A stretch of DNA of 34,593 bases. It comes from Chloroflexota bacterium. GTDB lineage: Bacteria > Chloroflexota > UBA11872. Made by a program: the position numbers and the translations under genes. Below, in pieces: positions 1 through 7,920 of the stretch (within the stretch, counting starts at the first letter, position 1; the number at the start of each line of letters is the position of its first letter). Location: positions 1-34,593 of the forward strand of contig VXPS01000110.1 in assembly GCA_009839425.1 (NCBI GenBank). Reading direction: 5' to 3'. The notes under the pieces were generated by a model, which was given only the letters and a program-made list of their open reading frames with translations, did not search any database and was not told the DNA's origin.

Positions 1-288
1 GGCATGATGCTGGTGCAGACGCTCCTTGTTGGAATGGGAATCCTGGCGGGCCCGGCCTACCCGACGACGGTGCTCCCTGATTGGGCCCAGGTGGCCGGCC
101 ACCTGCTTCCCCCGACCTGGATGATTCGCGGTCTCCGAGCGACGCTCGTCTTCAACGACGCCTCAGCCGCGTGGGTGTCGGTCGCGGCGTTACTCGGTCT
201 TGGACTCGTCTTCGGTGTCTGCGGGATATGGCTGTTCAGACGATTCGACCGCGACGCCCGACAGCGAGGGCATCTTGAGGCCTTCTAG
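1..288 (+). CDS. ABC-2 type transporter permease, C-terminal fragment (5' end outside window)
   Basis: Frame open from base 1; LPPTWMIRGLRATL followed by a TM helix and an RRFDRDARQRGHLEAF tail, typical of an ABC-2 permease C-terminus; followed by a second permease. Confidence 0.65.
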   Translation, partial: GMMLVQTLLVGMGILAGPAYPTTVLPDWAQVAGHLLPPTWMIRGLRATLVFNDASAAWVSVAALLGLGLVFGVCGIWLFRRFDRDARQRGHLEAF

Positions 289-1108
289 GGTTCAGCGCGT
301 TGGTCGCGTAGCCGCCGTAGTGCTGGCTGCGTTCGCCCAGATGTGGCGCGAGCACAACCGCTTTCGGGTTGTGTGGGCTGCCCGAATGGTCACAACCTTC
401 CTGTTCCTCGCGCCAATCTTTTTGATGAGCCGGGCTTATGGTTCCGAGGGTTTCGCGGCCAGCGGCGGTGGTCGCGACTTCGTCACCTTCGCGGCCGTCG
501 GTCTTGTGGTTATCGGTGCCGCCACGCGGCCCATGGCGGCGACCATCGCGTACTTCAGAAATGCGAATCGTGTCGGTCTTCTCCCTGCCCTGTGGACGAC
601 GCCCGCCCCACGCTGGGCCCTCGGTCTGGGTGCGTCCCTCGCGGCGCTCACAGATGCGGTAGTTGAGGGCGCAATCGTCATTGCCCTGGCGTTTCTAGTC
701 TTTGGTCCGTCGACGCAGGCCGTGTCGATGTTGGCTGTCATCCCGCTGCTCTTCGGTCTCGCGACGTTCTGGGGGCTTGGTCTCGTGTTCGGCAGCCTGT
801 TCCTGGCCACCCGCTTGTGGGCTGCCGAGGCAGTCGTGAGCGGCATCCTCCTGGCTCTGGCCGGCACCGTATTTCCAATCACGATCCTGCCGTGGTCCGT
901 CCGCTGGCTGAGCTACGCGCTTCCCCACACGTATGTGCTGGACGCCCTGCGCCACCTGGTTCTTGGAACTCCAACCATCGCGCCGCTGCCCGTCGACCTG
1001 GCAATTGCCGGCGCCAGTGCGGTTCTTGCCGTGCTCGGAGGCATCGTTTTGTTTCGGCGAGCCGAACGCGAAGCCGCTCGTCGCGGCGTCATCGGGCTCT
1101 ACACCTGA
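275..1108 (+). CDS. ABC-2 type transporter permease
   Basis: Multi-TM protein with ITILPWSVRWLSYALPHTYVLDALRHLVLG, typical of ABC-2 permeases. The track start at 200 overlaps the upstream gene by 89 nt; an in-frame TTG at 275 preceded by GAGGG (about 5 nt spacing) is a better start. Confidence 0.75.
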   Translation: MRPSRVQRVGRVAAVVLAAFAQMWREHNRFRVVWAARMVTTFLFLAPIFLMSRAYGSEGFAASGGGRDFVTFAAVGLVVIGAATRPMAATIAYFRNANRVGLLPALWTTPAPRWALGLGASLAALTDAVVEGAIVIALAFLVFGPSTQAVSMLAVIPLLFGLATFWGLGLVFGSLFLATRLWAAEAVVSGILLALAGTVFPITILPWSVRWLSYALPHTYVLDALRHLVLGTPTIAPLPVDLAIAGASAVLAVLGGIVLFRRAEREAARRGVIGLYT

Positions 1109-1250
1109 TACTTGGCGACTGGCAGTTGGTTGCGGCCCGAAAAGTACCGGCGCAATCAGTAGCGGCGCGTGCGCGCTGATAACCTCACACGCTGGTCGTT
1201 TCGGTCATGTGCTTTACGATGCTTGGGGTTCCGAGCGATATCTGTTGTGT

Positions 1251-1280
1251 CGTGAACTACGGTTCACGGGGCTGTATATT
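1251..1280 (+). promoter_or_regulatory. Candidate operator palindrome (CGTGAAC-TACG-GTTCACG) followed by a -10-like TATATT
   Basis: Perfect 7-bp arms at 1251-1257 and 1262-1268; TATATT at 1275-1280; lies in the intergenic region upstream of the MMPL gene. Confidence 0.45.
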
Positions 1281-1443
1281 GCCGCGAGTCTCCTCTCCAA
1301 CCCGGGCGGATGAGAGTCAACGTGGACGCAGCGTCCTCCGGTCGCGCCGCTCAGGCGATCTGGCAGCCGTCGCAATCCGTCGCGCGATACCGAAACGCCA
1401 GCGAATCTTTGGTCACCGGTCGTTGCATGGAGGGAGTTAAGCC

Positions 1444-3630
1444 TTGACTGGATATCTGGCCCGCATTAGCGCCCGGCGGCCGCTCGTCACGCTGGCAGTC
1501 TGGCTTGTCGTCGCGGTTGTTGCGGGCGGACTGAGTCAGGCGTTGCTCGATAGCGCCACGACCACCGAACTGAAATTGGGCTCGGGTGCACGATCGCAGC
1601 AAGCGGCGGAACTGCTGGAAGACAGGCTCCGAGGCCCAGAACCGATAACGGAAATCGTAATCGTTCAGTCCGAGAATCTGACCGTCGACGATCCCGCGTT
1701 CAAGACCAAGGTCGAGACGGTATTTGGACAGATCGTTGCCCTCGGTCCCGACGCGGTCACGGCCGGCCTGAACTATTACCTGACCGGTGACGAGCGGCAG
1801 GTATCGCCCGATCGCCGGACCACGCTCATGCCCTTCCGGCTTGCCGGCAACCTCAATGAGGCCGAGGGACACGCCGAGCACATCCTGGGGATCGTCGAAG
1901 CAGCCGACGGGGTGGACGGGTTCCGCGTGCTGACGAGCGGCAGAGCCAGCATTTCCGTTGAGCAGAACGAGCTTGCGTTGCATGACCTGGAGCAGGGCGA
2001 ACGGTTTGGCATTCCCGTGGCCCTGCTCATCCTGGTGGCGCTGTTTGGATCGCTGGTCGCGGCACTTGCGCCGATTGGCCTCGCCATCGTCGCCATCGTC
2101 ATTGCCCTCGGCCTCGTTGCGGTGATCGGCCAGGCGTTTCAGTTGGTGTTCTTCGTCACGCTGATGGTCACGATGATCGGCCTGGCCGTCGGCATCGACT
2201 ATTCGCTGCTCATCATCGCCCGATTCCGCGAGGAAATGGACCGCGGCCTGGACAAGCTCGAGGCGGCCGAGCGCGCCGGCTCGACGGCCGGCCGTACCGT
2301 CCTCTTCAGCGGCGTCACCGTCATGATTGCCATCTGCGGAATGCTGATCGTCCCATTCCTCTTCTTCCAGTCCCTGGCCATCGGCGCCATCCTGGTCGTG
2401 GCCGTTGCCCTGGCGGCCACGTTGACACTGCTTCCGGCCGTGCTGGCGCTGCTTGGACCACGGGTGAACCTGCTGCCGGTGCCGTTGCTCGGCCGCTTCA
2501 AGGTGACCAGCCCCGACCATTCAAAGGCAGGGTTCTGGGAGTTCATTACCGAGAAAGTTATGCGCTTCCCGGTCATCAGCATCCTCGCCATCGCCGTGCC
2601 AATGATCGTGTTGACGATCTTCTACTTCGACATCAAGACCGGCCTGAGCGGTGTCGATGCTTTCCCGGAGGGCACGCAGAGTCGCGAGGCCTTTTATGTC
2701 CTCGAAGAGAACTTCTCGTTCGGCATCGTCAATCCGGTCGAAGTCGTCGTCGACGGCAACGTCAACAGCCCCGAGGTCCAGGGCGCGGTTCAGCGCCTGC
2801 AGGCCACCCTCAGCAATGACCCCAGGTTCCCGATTCCTCCGGTTCCAACCGTCAACGATGCGGGTGACCTGGCGCTCTTGACGCTTGTAATCCACGGGGA
2901 ATCGAGCAGCCAGGCTGCGGTTGACGCCGTCACGGCTTTGCGCGACGAGTACATCCCGGCGGCATTTGAAGGCGTGCAGGCGAACGTTCTGGTGGGCGGT
3001 GTGACCGCCATTACGGCTGATGTGTTCGAGATTGTTGAGATCTACACGCCCTTCGTATTCCTGTTCGTCCTCGGATTCAGCTTCATCGTGCTGATGCTGG
3101 TCTTCCGCTCGATCGTCATCCCGATAAAGGCCGTCATCATGAACCTGCTGTCCGTGGGCGCCTCCTACGGATTGCTGGTCCTGGTTTTCCAGAAAGGCGT
3201 GGCGACCGAACTGCTGGGGTTCCGCCACGCGGAAGTCGTGGATGCCTGGATCCCGCTGTTCCTGTTTTCCATCCTGTTCGGACTCTCCATGGACTACCAC
3301 GTATTCCTGTTGAGCCGCATCCGTGAACGCTACGACCACACCGGGGACAACGCCGAGGCGGTGGCGTACGGGCTGCGCTCGACTGCCGGGATCATTACCG
3401 GGGCGGCCCTGATCATGGTCGCCGTGTTCGGCGGCTTTGCGCTGGGCGAAACCATCATCAATCAGCAGGTCGGCTTCGGGTTGGCCGTCGCCGTGTTCCT
3501 TGACGCGACTCTCGTCCGATCCGTATTGGTTCCGGCTAGCATGGAGGTACTGGGCAAGCGCAACTGGTACTTGCCCTCATTCCTGCGCTGGCTACCCGAC
3601 GTGAGGGTTGAACCCGCCGAGGACGAATAA
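1444..3630 (+). CDS. MMPL/RND-superfamily transporter
   Basis: 728 aa, two halves each with large extracytoplasmic loop; GLAVGIDYSLLIIARFREE and LFGLSMDYHVFLLSRIRE motifs typical of MMPL; TTG start. Confidence 0.92.
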   Translation: MTGYLARISARRPLVTLAVWLVVAVVAGGLSQALLDSATTTELKLGSGARSQQAAELLEDRLRGPEPITEIVIVQSENLTVDDPAFKTKVETVFGQIVALGPDAVTAGLNYYLTGDERQVSPDRRTTLMPFRLAGNLNEAEGHAEHILGIVEAADGVDGFRVLTSGRASISVEQNELALHDLEQGERFGIPVALLILVALFGSLVAALAPIGLAIVAIVIALGLVAVIGQAFQLVFFVTLMVTMIGLAVGIDYSLLIIARFREEMDRGLDKLEAAERAGSTAGRTVLFSGVTVMIAICGMLIVPFLFFQSLAIGAILVVAVALAATLTLLPAVLALLGPRVNLLPVPLLGRFKVTSPDHSKAGFWEFITEKVMRFPVISILAIAVPMIVLTIFYFDIKTGLSGVDAFPEGTQSREAFYVLEENFSFGIVNPVEVVVDGNVNSPEVQGAVQRLQATLSNDPRFPIPPVPTVNDAGDLALLTLVIHGESSSQAAVDAVTALRDEYIPAAFEGVQANVLVGGVTAITADVFEIVEIYTPFVFLFVLGFSFIVLMLVFRSIVIPIKAVIMNLLSVGASYGLLVLVFQKGVATELLGFRHAEVVDAWIPLFLFSILFGLSMDYHVFLLSRIRERYDHTGDNAEAVAYGLRSTAGIITGAALIMVAVFGGFALGETIINQQVGFGLAVAVFLDATLVRSVLVPASMEVLGKRNWYLPSFLRWLPDVRVEPAEDE

Positions 3631-3639
3631 CTCCGCGAT

Positions 3640-4848
3640 ATGGATCCAGGGACATCGCGAGCTGCTGGGGCGGATCTACCAACCTGCTATCGCGATGGTT
3701 ACGCCAGGGCGCGTGCGCTCGATGCGAAGGTAGCCGCCAACTACGTCGCCCACACCCGCATTGGCGATCCGGTGGCCGACGCAATGATGGCCGCGCTGGA
3801 AGAACTCGGCCCGCGAGAATCGTGGCGGATTGTTCAGGCCGCCATGGACAATTTGGAGGACGAAAGCACGCTGAACGATGCGCCGCGCGAAGTCCGGGAC
3901 TTCTTTGAGGAGTTGAAGACCCCGCCCGATTGGGTGGACGAGGCGTCGCTGATCCCCGGGATGCGCATGTTTCATCGCAATTCCAGGATCATCCTGGGGG
4001 CGTTCGTCGGCGGGACGCTGGTCGAAGGGTTCGCGACCAATATCAGCAAGTCGTTCTTTACGACTGGCCGGCTGCGCGAGCAGGGCGTTCGACGCTTGAA
4101 GCAAAACAACCGGCACATGCTGGAGATGTTCGTCCCTGGTGGCATGGATCGAGGCGGCGATGGCTGGAAACTGTCAGTTCGAGTCCGCATGGTTCACGCC
4201 CAGGTTCGGCGCCTGCTCGCAAACTCAGGCGATTGGGACTTTGATGAACTGGGCGAACCCGTGAGCGCCGCGCACCTTGGCTTTGCCATTACGGCCTTTT
4301 CCGCGCGACTGCTTAAGCACATGAAGAGTCTGGGCGCCGTCTATGACGACGAAGAACGCGCCAGTTTCATGCAGGTTTGGCGCTATAGCGGCTACCTGAT
4401 GGGCATTCCCGAGTCGATCTTGTACCGAGATGAAGCCGAAGCGTTGCGAATCTTCGAGATTGGCGGGATCTGTGAGCCCGAGCCGGACTTCGAGTGCATC
4501 GCAATGGCGAACTCACTGATCAACTCCGCCCCGCTGCTGATCGGGCTGACCGACCCCGAACAGCGCCGCCACCTTGCCAAGTACGTCTACCGGGTATCCC
4601 GCGCGCTCATCGGCAAGGACCTTGCGAACAAGCTCAAATATCCGCGCAGCCCAACGATCGGCGTTCTGCCCTGGTTCCGCATGCAAGGCCGAATCGAACG
4701 CACGTTGGGCCGGCTCTTTCACAAGCACCTGCAACAGACCAACTACACCAATCTCACGTCGTTGCTTGAAGTGTCGGTCTTTGACGAGGCCGGAATCAGC
4801 TACAAGATGCCTGATCATGTGTACGCTGAAGAATCCACCAAGTGGTAG
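3640..4848 (+). CDS. MpaB/DUF2236-type (latex-clearing-protein-like) oxygenase family protein
   Basis: GAFVGGTLVEGFATNISKSFFTTGRLREQGVRRLKQNNRHM...RVRMVHAQVRRLL...WRYSGYLMGIPE matches the DUF2236/MpaB layout. Confidence 0.8.
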   Translation: MDPGTSRAAGADLPTCYRDGYARARALDAKVAANYVAHTRIGDPVADAMMAALEELGPRESWRIVQAAMDNLEDESTLNDAPREVRDFFEELKTPPDWVDEASLIPGMRMFHRNSRIILGAFVGGTLVEGFATNISKSFFTTGRLREQGVRRLKQNNRHMLEMFVPGGMDRGGDGWKLSVRVRMVHAQVRRLLANSGDWDFDELGEPVSAAHLGFAITAFSARLLKHMKSLGAVYDDEERASFMQVWRYSGYLMGIPESILYRDEAEALRIFEIGGICEPEPDFECIAMANSLINSAPLLIGLTDPEQRRHLAKYVYRVSRALIGKDLANKLKYPRSPTIGVLPWFRMQGRIERTLGRLFHKHLQQTNYTNLTSLLEVSVFDEAGISYKMPDHVYAEESTKW

Positions 4849-4874
4849 CTCGACTTAGAGCGCGAGCGACCTGA

Positions 4875-4898
4875 CGACTCCCGGCGAAACGGGCGTCG
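4875..4898. terminator. Hairpin between convergent genes (CGACTCCCG-GCGAAA-CGGGCGTCG), terminator-like but without a T-run
   Basis: 9-bp stem with one mismatch, located between the stop at 4848 (+) and the stop of the GNAT gene at 4992 (-). Confidence 0.35.
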
Positions 4899-4991
4899 CC
4901 TGAATCTCAGATAGGTCAGCAAGCCCGTAGCGATGCTGGGCGGGCGACGAGACTCCAGCCGGTCGGCGCAGACAAGTCCGCACCGCGTCAA

Positions 4992-5738
4992 TCAGGATTG
5001 AGCGGAGTCCGCCACAGTCTTCGAGTTGCCAGTCTGCCGCCGGTCCAGGCGCAGACGGCCGCGCGTGCCCGCAAGGTCTTTGAGTCGCGAGGACTCTTCC
5101 CATGTGCCGTCAACGTAGCCAGCCTGCTTGTAAAACTCGCGTGCGGCGCGGTTTTCGGCCAGCACGTACAGGCTGCAGGCGGACGACTGGCGATCCGCGT
5201 GCTGGTGCACATCGGCCAGCAATGCCTTGGCTACGCCGTTGCCCCGGTGCTTTGGGAACACCGCCAGGTACGGGATGAACCAATGATCCGCCGGTACGGC
5301 AGGGCTTGCGCGGATCAGCATCCGTAGCCTCGGCAAGAGCCGGAAAAACCGCCACGGACCGTACACGCGCAGGTAGGCCAACATCGTGGCTCGGTAGCGT
5401 CGCGCCAACTCCGTCCACGGCGCGTGGGACACCATGCCGGCCACCTGGCCGTGGACCTCGGCCAACGTAACGAGGTCGTAGCTCCACAGCGTCCCGGTTC
5501 GAGCGAAGAGCCGCTCCAGGTAGCTCGTGGAAGCCCCCTCGACTCCGAGACCAAACACGGCGTCCGCCAGTTCCGGAGTCAGCGCTTCGCGCAGCAGATG
5601 ACCTGCGGAACGCTTGTCCTCCAGTCGGGCGCGACGGAGCTTTGGCCCTGCCGCCGTGGGCCGGAGACGCTGAGCGACGTTGAGATCAATGTCGGCAACG
5701 GCTTCCGCCGTCGCACTCGCCAGCACAGCCCCGCTCAT
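4992..5738 (-). CDS. GNAT family N-acetyltransferase
   Basis: HWFIPYLAVFPKHRGNGVAKALLADVHQHADRQSSACSLYVLAENRAAREFYKQAGY: acetyl-CoA binding motif and GNAT C-terminal pattern. Confidence 0.85.
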   Translation of the reverse strand: MSGAVLASATAEAVADIDLNVAQRLRPTAAGPKLRRARLEDKRSAGHLLREALTPELADAVFGLGVEGASTSYLERLFARTGTLWSYDLVTLAEVHGQVAGMVSHAPWTELARRYRATMLAYLRVYGPWRFFRLLPRLRMLIRASPAVPADHWFIPYLAVFPKHRGNGVAKALLADVHQHADRQSSACSLYVLAENRAAREFYKQAGYVDGTWEESSRLKDLAGTRGRLRLDRRQTGNSKTVADSAQS

Positions 5739-5891
5739 TCTCCGGGCGGCCTCCCAACGCGTACCGGATAAAATCTATTTTGCGGAGACTAGCGGCTATC
5801 TGTCGAGCGGGCGTGAAGCCTGTGTGCAAGTCCTATGCACGCGGCCAACGAGAATCTGGTCAAATGCCGCAGGCGCAAACCTGGCGGCGTT

Positions 5892-7730
5892 TCACCACCC
5901 CAGCGCGTGCCCGATGATTCCTTTCGGCGACACCGCTCCCGCGATCACGCCGCCCGGCCCGCCGTATCGGATCCCCATCGGCTTGCCGTTGGCCCAGTCA
6001 TCGGTGACTTCCACCTCGTGCCCGCGTCGCTCGAGTTCCACCAGCACCTCGCCGCTGATGCGTCCCTCGGCCACCAGCCGTCCCGGGTATGCCTCGCGCG
6101 GGTAGAACGACGACGGGAAATGCACGGAGTGCACCGTCGGCGCGTCCAGCGCTTCCTGCAGGTTCATGCCGAAGTGCACGCAGTTCAGGAAGAACTGCAG
6201 CGTCCATTGATCCTGCCCGTCGCCGCCCGGCGTGCCGAACACCATATGCGGCTCGCCGTTTCTCGTCACCAGTGATGGCGTCAGCGTCGCCCGCGGCCGC
6301 TTGCGCGGCGCCAGCGCGTTGGGCCGCAGTGGGTTCAAATAGAACATCTGTCCGCGCGTGCCCAGCGGAAAACCCAGGCCTCGAATAACCGGCGAAGTCC
6401 CCAGCCACCCGCCGCTCGGCGTGGCCGCCACCATGTTGCCCTCGTGGTCCACGGCGTCCAGGTGCGTGGTGTCGCCCACGTGCGCGTGGCCCAGCCCCAG
6501 GTCCCGAACCTCGCGCGCTGCCACCTGCAGCGCCCGCCGGTTGTCCTCCGCTACCTCATTCGTCGCGTAGGCCGGGAATCCGCCGCCCGCGTCGCCCGGT
6601 CGCATGTCCCGTGACGCCTGCTCGCCCACCAACGCCCGACGCTCGTCCGCGTAGTCCTTCGATAGCAGCCGCTCGAACGGCACGTCGTCGAACTTCGGAT
6701 CGCCGTAATGCGCCTCGCGGTCGGCAAAGGCCAGCTTGGCGCACTCGATCAGCGTGTGCAGGTAGTTCGCCGAGTTGTGCCCCATCGCCGCCAGATCAAA
6801 ACCCTCCAGCAGCGTCAACTGCTGAAGGAACACCGGACCTTGCGTCCAGCTCGAGCACTTATGCACGTCCAGGCCGTGGTAGTTCACGGACACCGGCTCG
6901 TTGAACTCCGCTTCCCAGTCCGCGAAGTCCTCGAAGCTCAGCAATCCGGCGTGCGCCGAGCCGCTGGCGTCTTCGACCGGCGTGCTGATGAAGTCCAGGA
7001 TTCGCTCGGCAATCTCGCCCTTGTAGAAGGCGTCGCGCGCGGCCTCGATGCCCGCTATACGGCCGCGTCCTGCGGCCGCTTTCTCCGCTCGACACAGGAC
7101 GCGCAACGTCGCCGCCCACTCGGGATTCCGATGCAACTCGCCCACCTCTGGCGCCTTGCCGCCGGGCAGGTACACCTCGCCGGAGCTTGGATACAGCTCC
7201 GTGAACTTGTCCACGTTGCTGGCCAGGCTGTTGTACAGGCTGTCGTAGACCGGATACCCGTTCTCGGCCAGGTCGATTGCCGGCTGCAACACTTCGCCGA
7301 AGCTCAGGGTTCCAAACCGCGCCAGCGCCGCCGCCCAGGTACCCACCACGGCGGGCACGCAGGCCGGCAGGTAGCCGTCGCCCGGGACCAGGTCGATCCC
7401 GTGCTCCCGGCACCAGTCGATCGTGAACGCCTGCGCCGACCAGCCCATGCCGCTGAGCTCGTACACCTTGCCTTCGCGCGCCGAATAGATCAGCGTCGGC
7501 ACTTCGCCCGCCAGCCCGTTGCTCTGCGGCTCCAGCAGGTTCAGGCAAAAGCACATCGCCGCCGCCGCGTCGATCGCGTTGCCGCCCTGCTCCATCATCC
7601 GGAACCCGGCGGCCGTCGCCAGGTAATGCCCCGAGGTCACCACCCCTCGCCGTCCCATCACCACCGGCCGCGTCGTAAACCCCGTCCGCATCCCCACGCT
7701 GCGATCACCCAAAAACGTCGTAATCGTCAT
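5892..7730 (-). CDS. Gamma-glutamyltransferase family protein
   Basis: GMRTGFTTRPVVMGRRGVVTSGHYLATAAGFRMMEQGGNAIDAAAAMCFCLNLLEPQSNGLAGE; candidate catalytic Thr in DTTHLDAVDHEGNMVAATPSGG; GTPGGDGQDQWTLQ. Confidence 0.92.
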   Translation of the reverse strand: MTITTFLGDRSVGMRTGFTTRPVVMGRRGVVTSGHYLATAAGFRMMEQGGNAIDAAAAMCFCLNLLEPQSNGLAGEVPTLIYSAREGKVYELSGMGWSAQAFTIDWCREHGIDLVPGDGYLPACVPAVVGTWAAALARFGTLSFGEVLQPAIDLAENGYPVYDSLYNSLASNVDKFTELYPSSGEVYLPGGKAPEVGELHRNPEWAATLRVLCRAEKAAAGRGRIAGIEAARDAFYKGEIAERILDFISTPVEDASGSAHAGLLSFEDFADWEAEFNEPVSVNYHGLDVHKCSSWTQGPVFLQQLTLLEGFDLAAMGHNSANYLHTLIECAKLAFADREAHYGDPKFDDVPFERLLSKDYADERRALVGEQASRDMRPGDAGGGFPAYATNEVAEDNRRALQVAAREVRDLGLGHAHVGDTTHLDAVDHEGNMVAATPSGGWLGTSPVIRGLGFPLGTRGQMFYLNPLRPNALAPRKRPRATLTPSLVTRNGEPHMVFGTPGGDGQDQWTLQFFLNCVHFGMNLQEALDAPTVHSVHFPSSFYPREAYPGRLVAEGRISGEVLVELERRGHEVEVTDDWANGKPMGIRYGGPGGVIAGAVSPKGIIGHALGW

Positions 7731-7904
7731 TCGCTATCACTCCGTCCGACGCCAGCGCGGCCACAGATCGCAGCTTAGCCCGATCCCCGCACCGCCATTG
7801 GTCCAGCGCCCAGTCACGCGAGCCACGGACGAAGAGTGTCGACGGAACCCTTCACGCCCTCGCTACGTACTATCCCAACGAAGAGCTCCGGAGCCCCACC
7901 ACCC

Positions 7905-7920
7905 TCGAGTGAACACTCGA
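7905..7920 (+). promoter_or_regulatory. Perfect inverted repeat TCGAGTG-AA-CACTCGA abutting the likely start codon of the RCC1-repeat gene
   Basis: 7905-7911 and 7914-7920 are exact reverse complements; ATG at 7920-7922 starts MTRQRRRVPLLIAALVALLVA. Confidence 0.4.

Noticed and set aside
1351-2520. 389-aa minus-strand ORF opposite the MMPL gene
   Set aside because: Low-complexity H/Q/R/D/G-rich shadow translation antisense to a strongly supported MMPL gene; typical GC-rich artefact.
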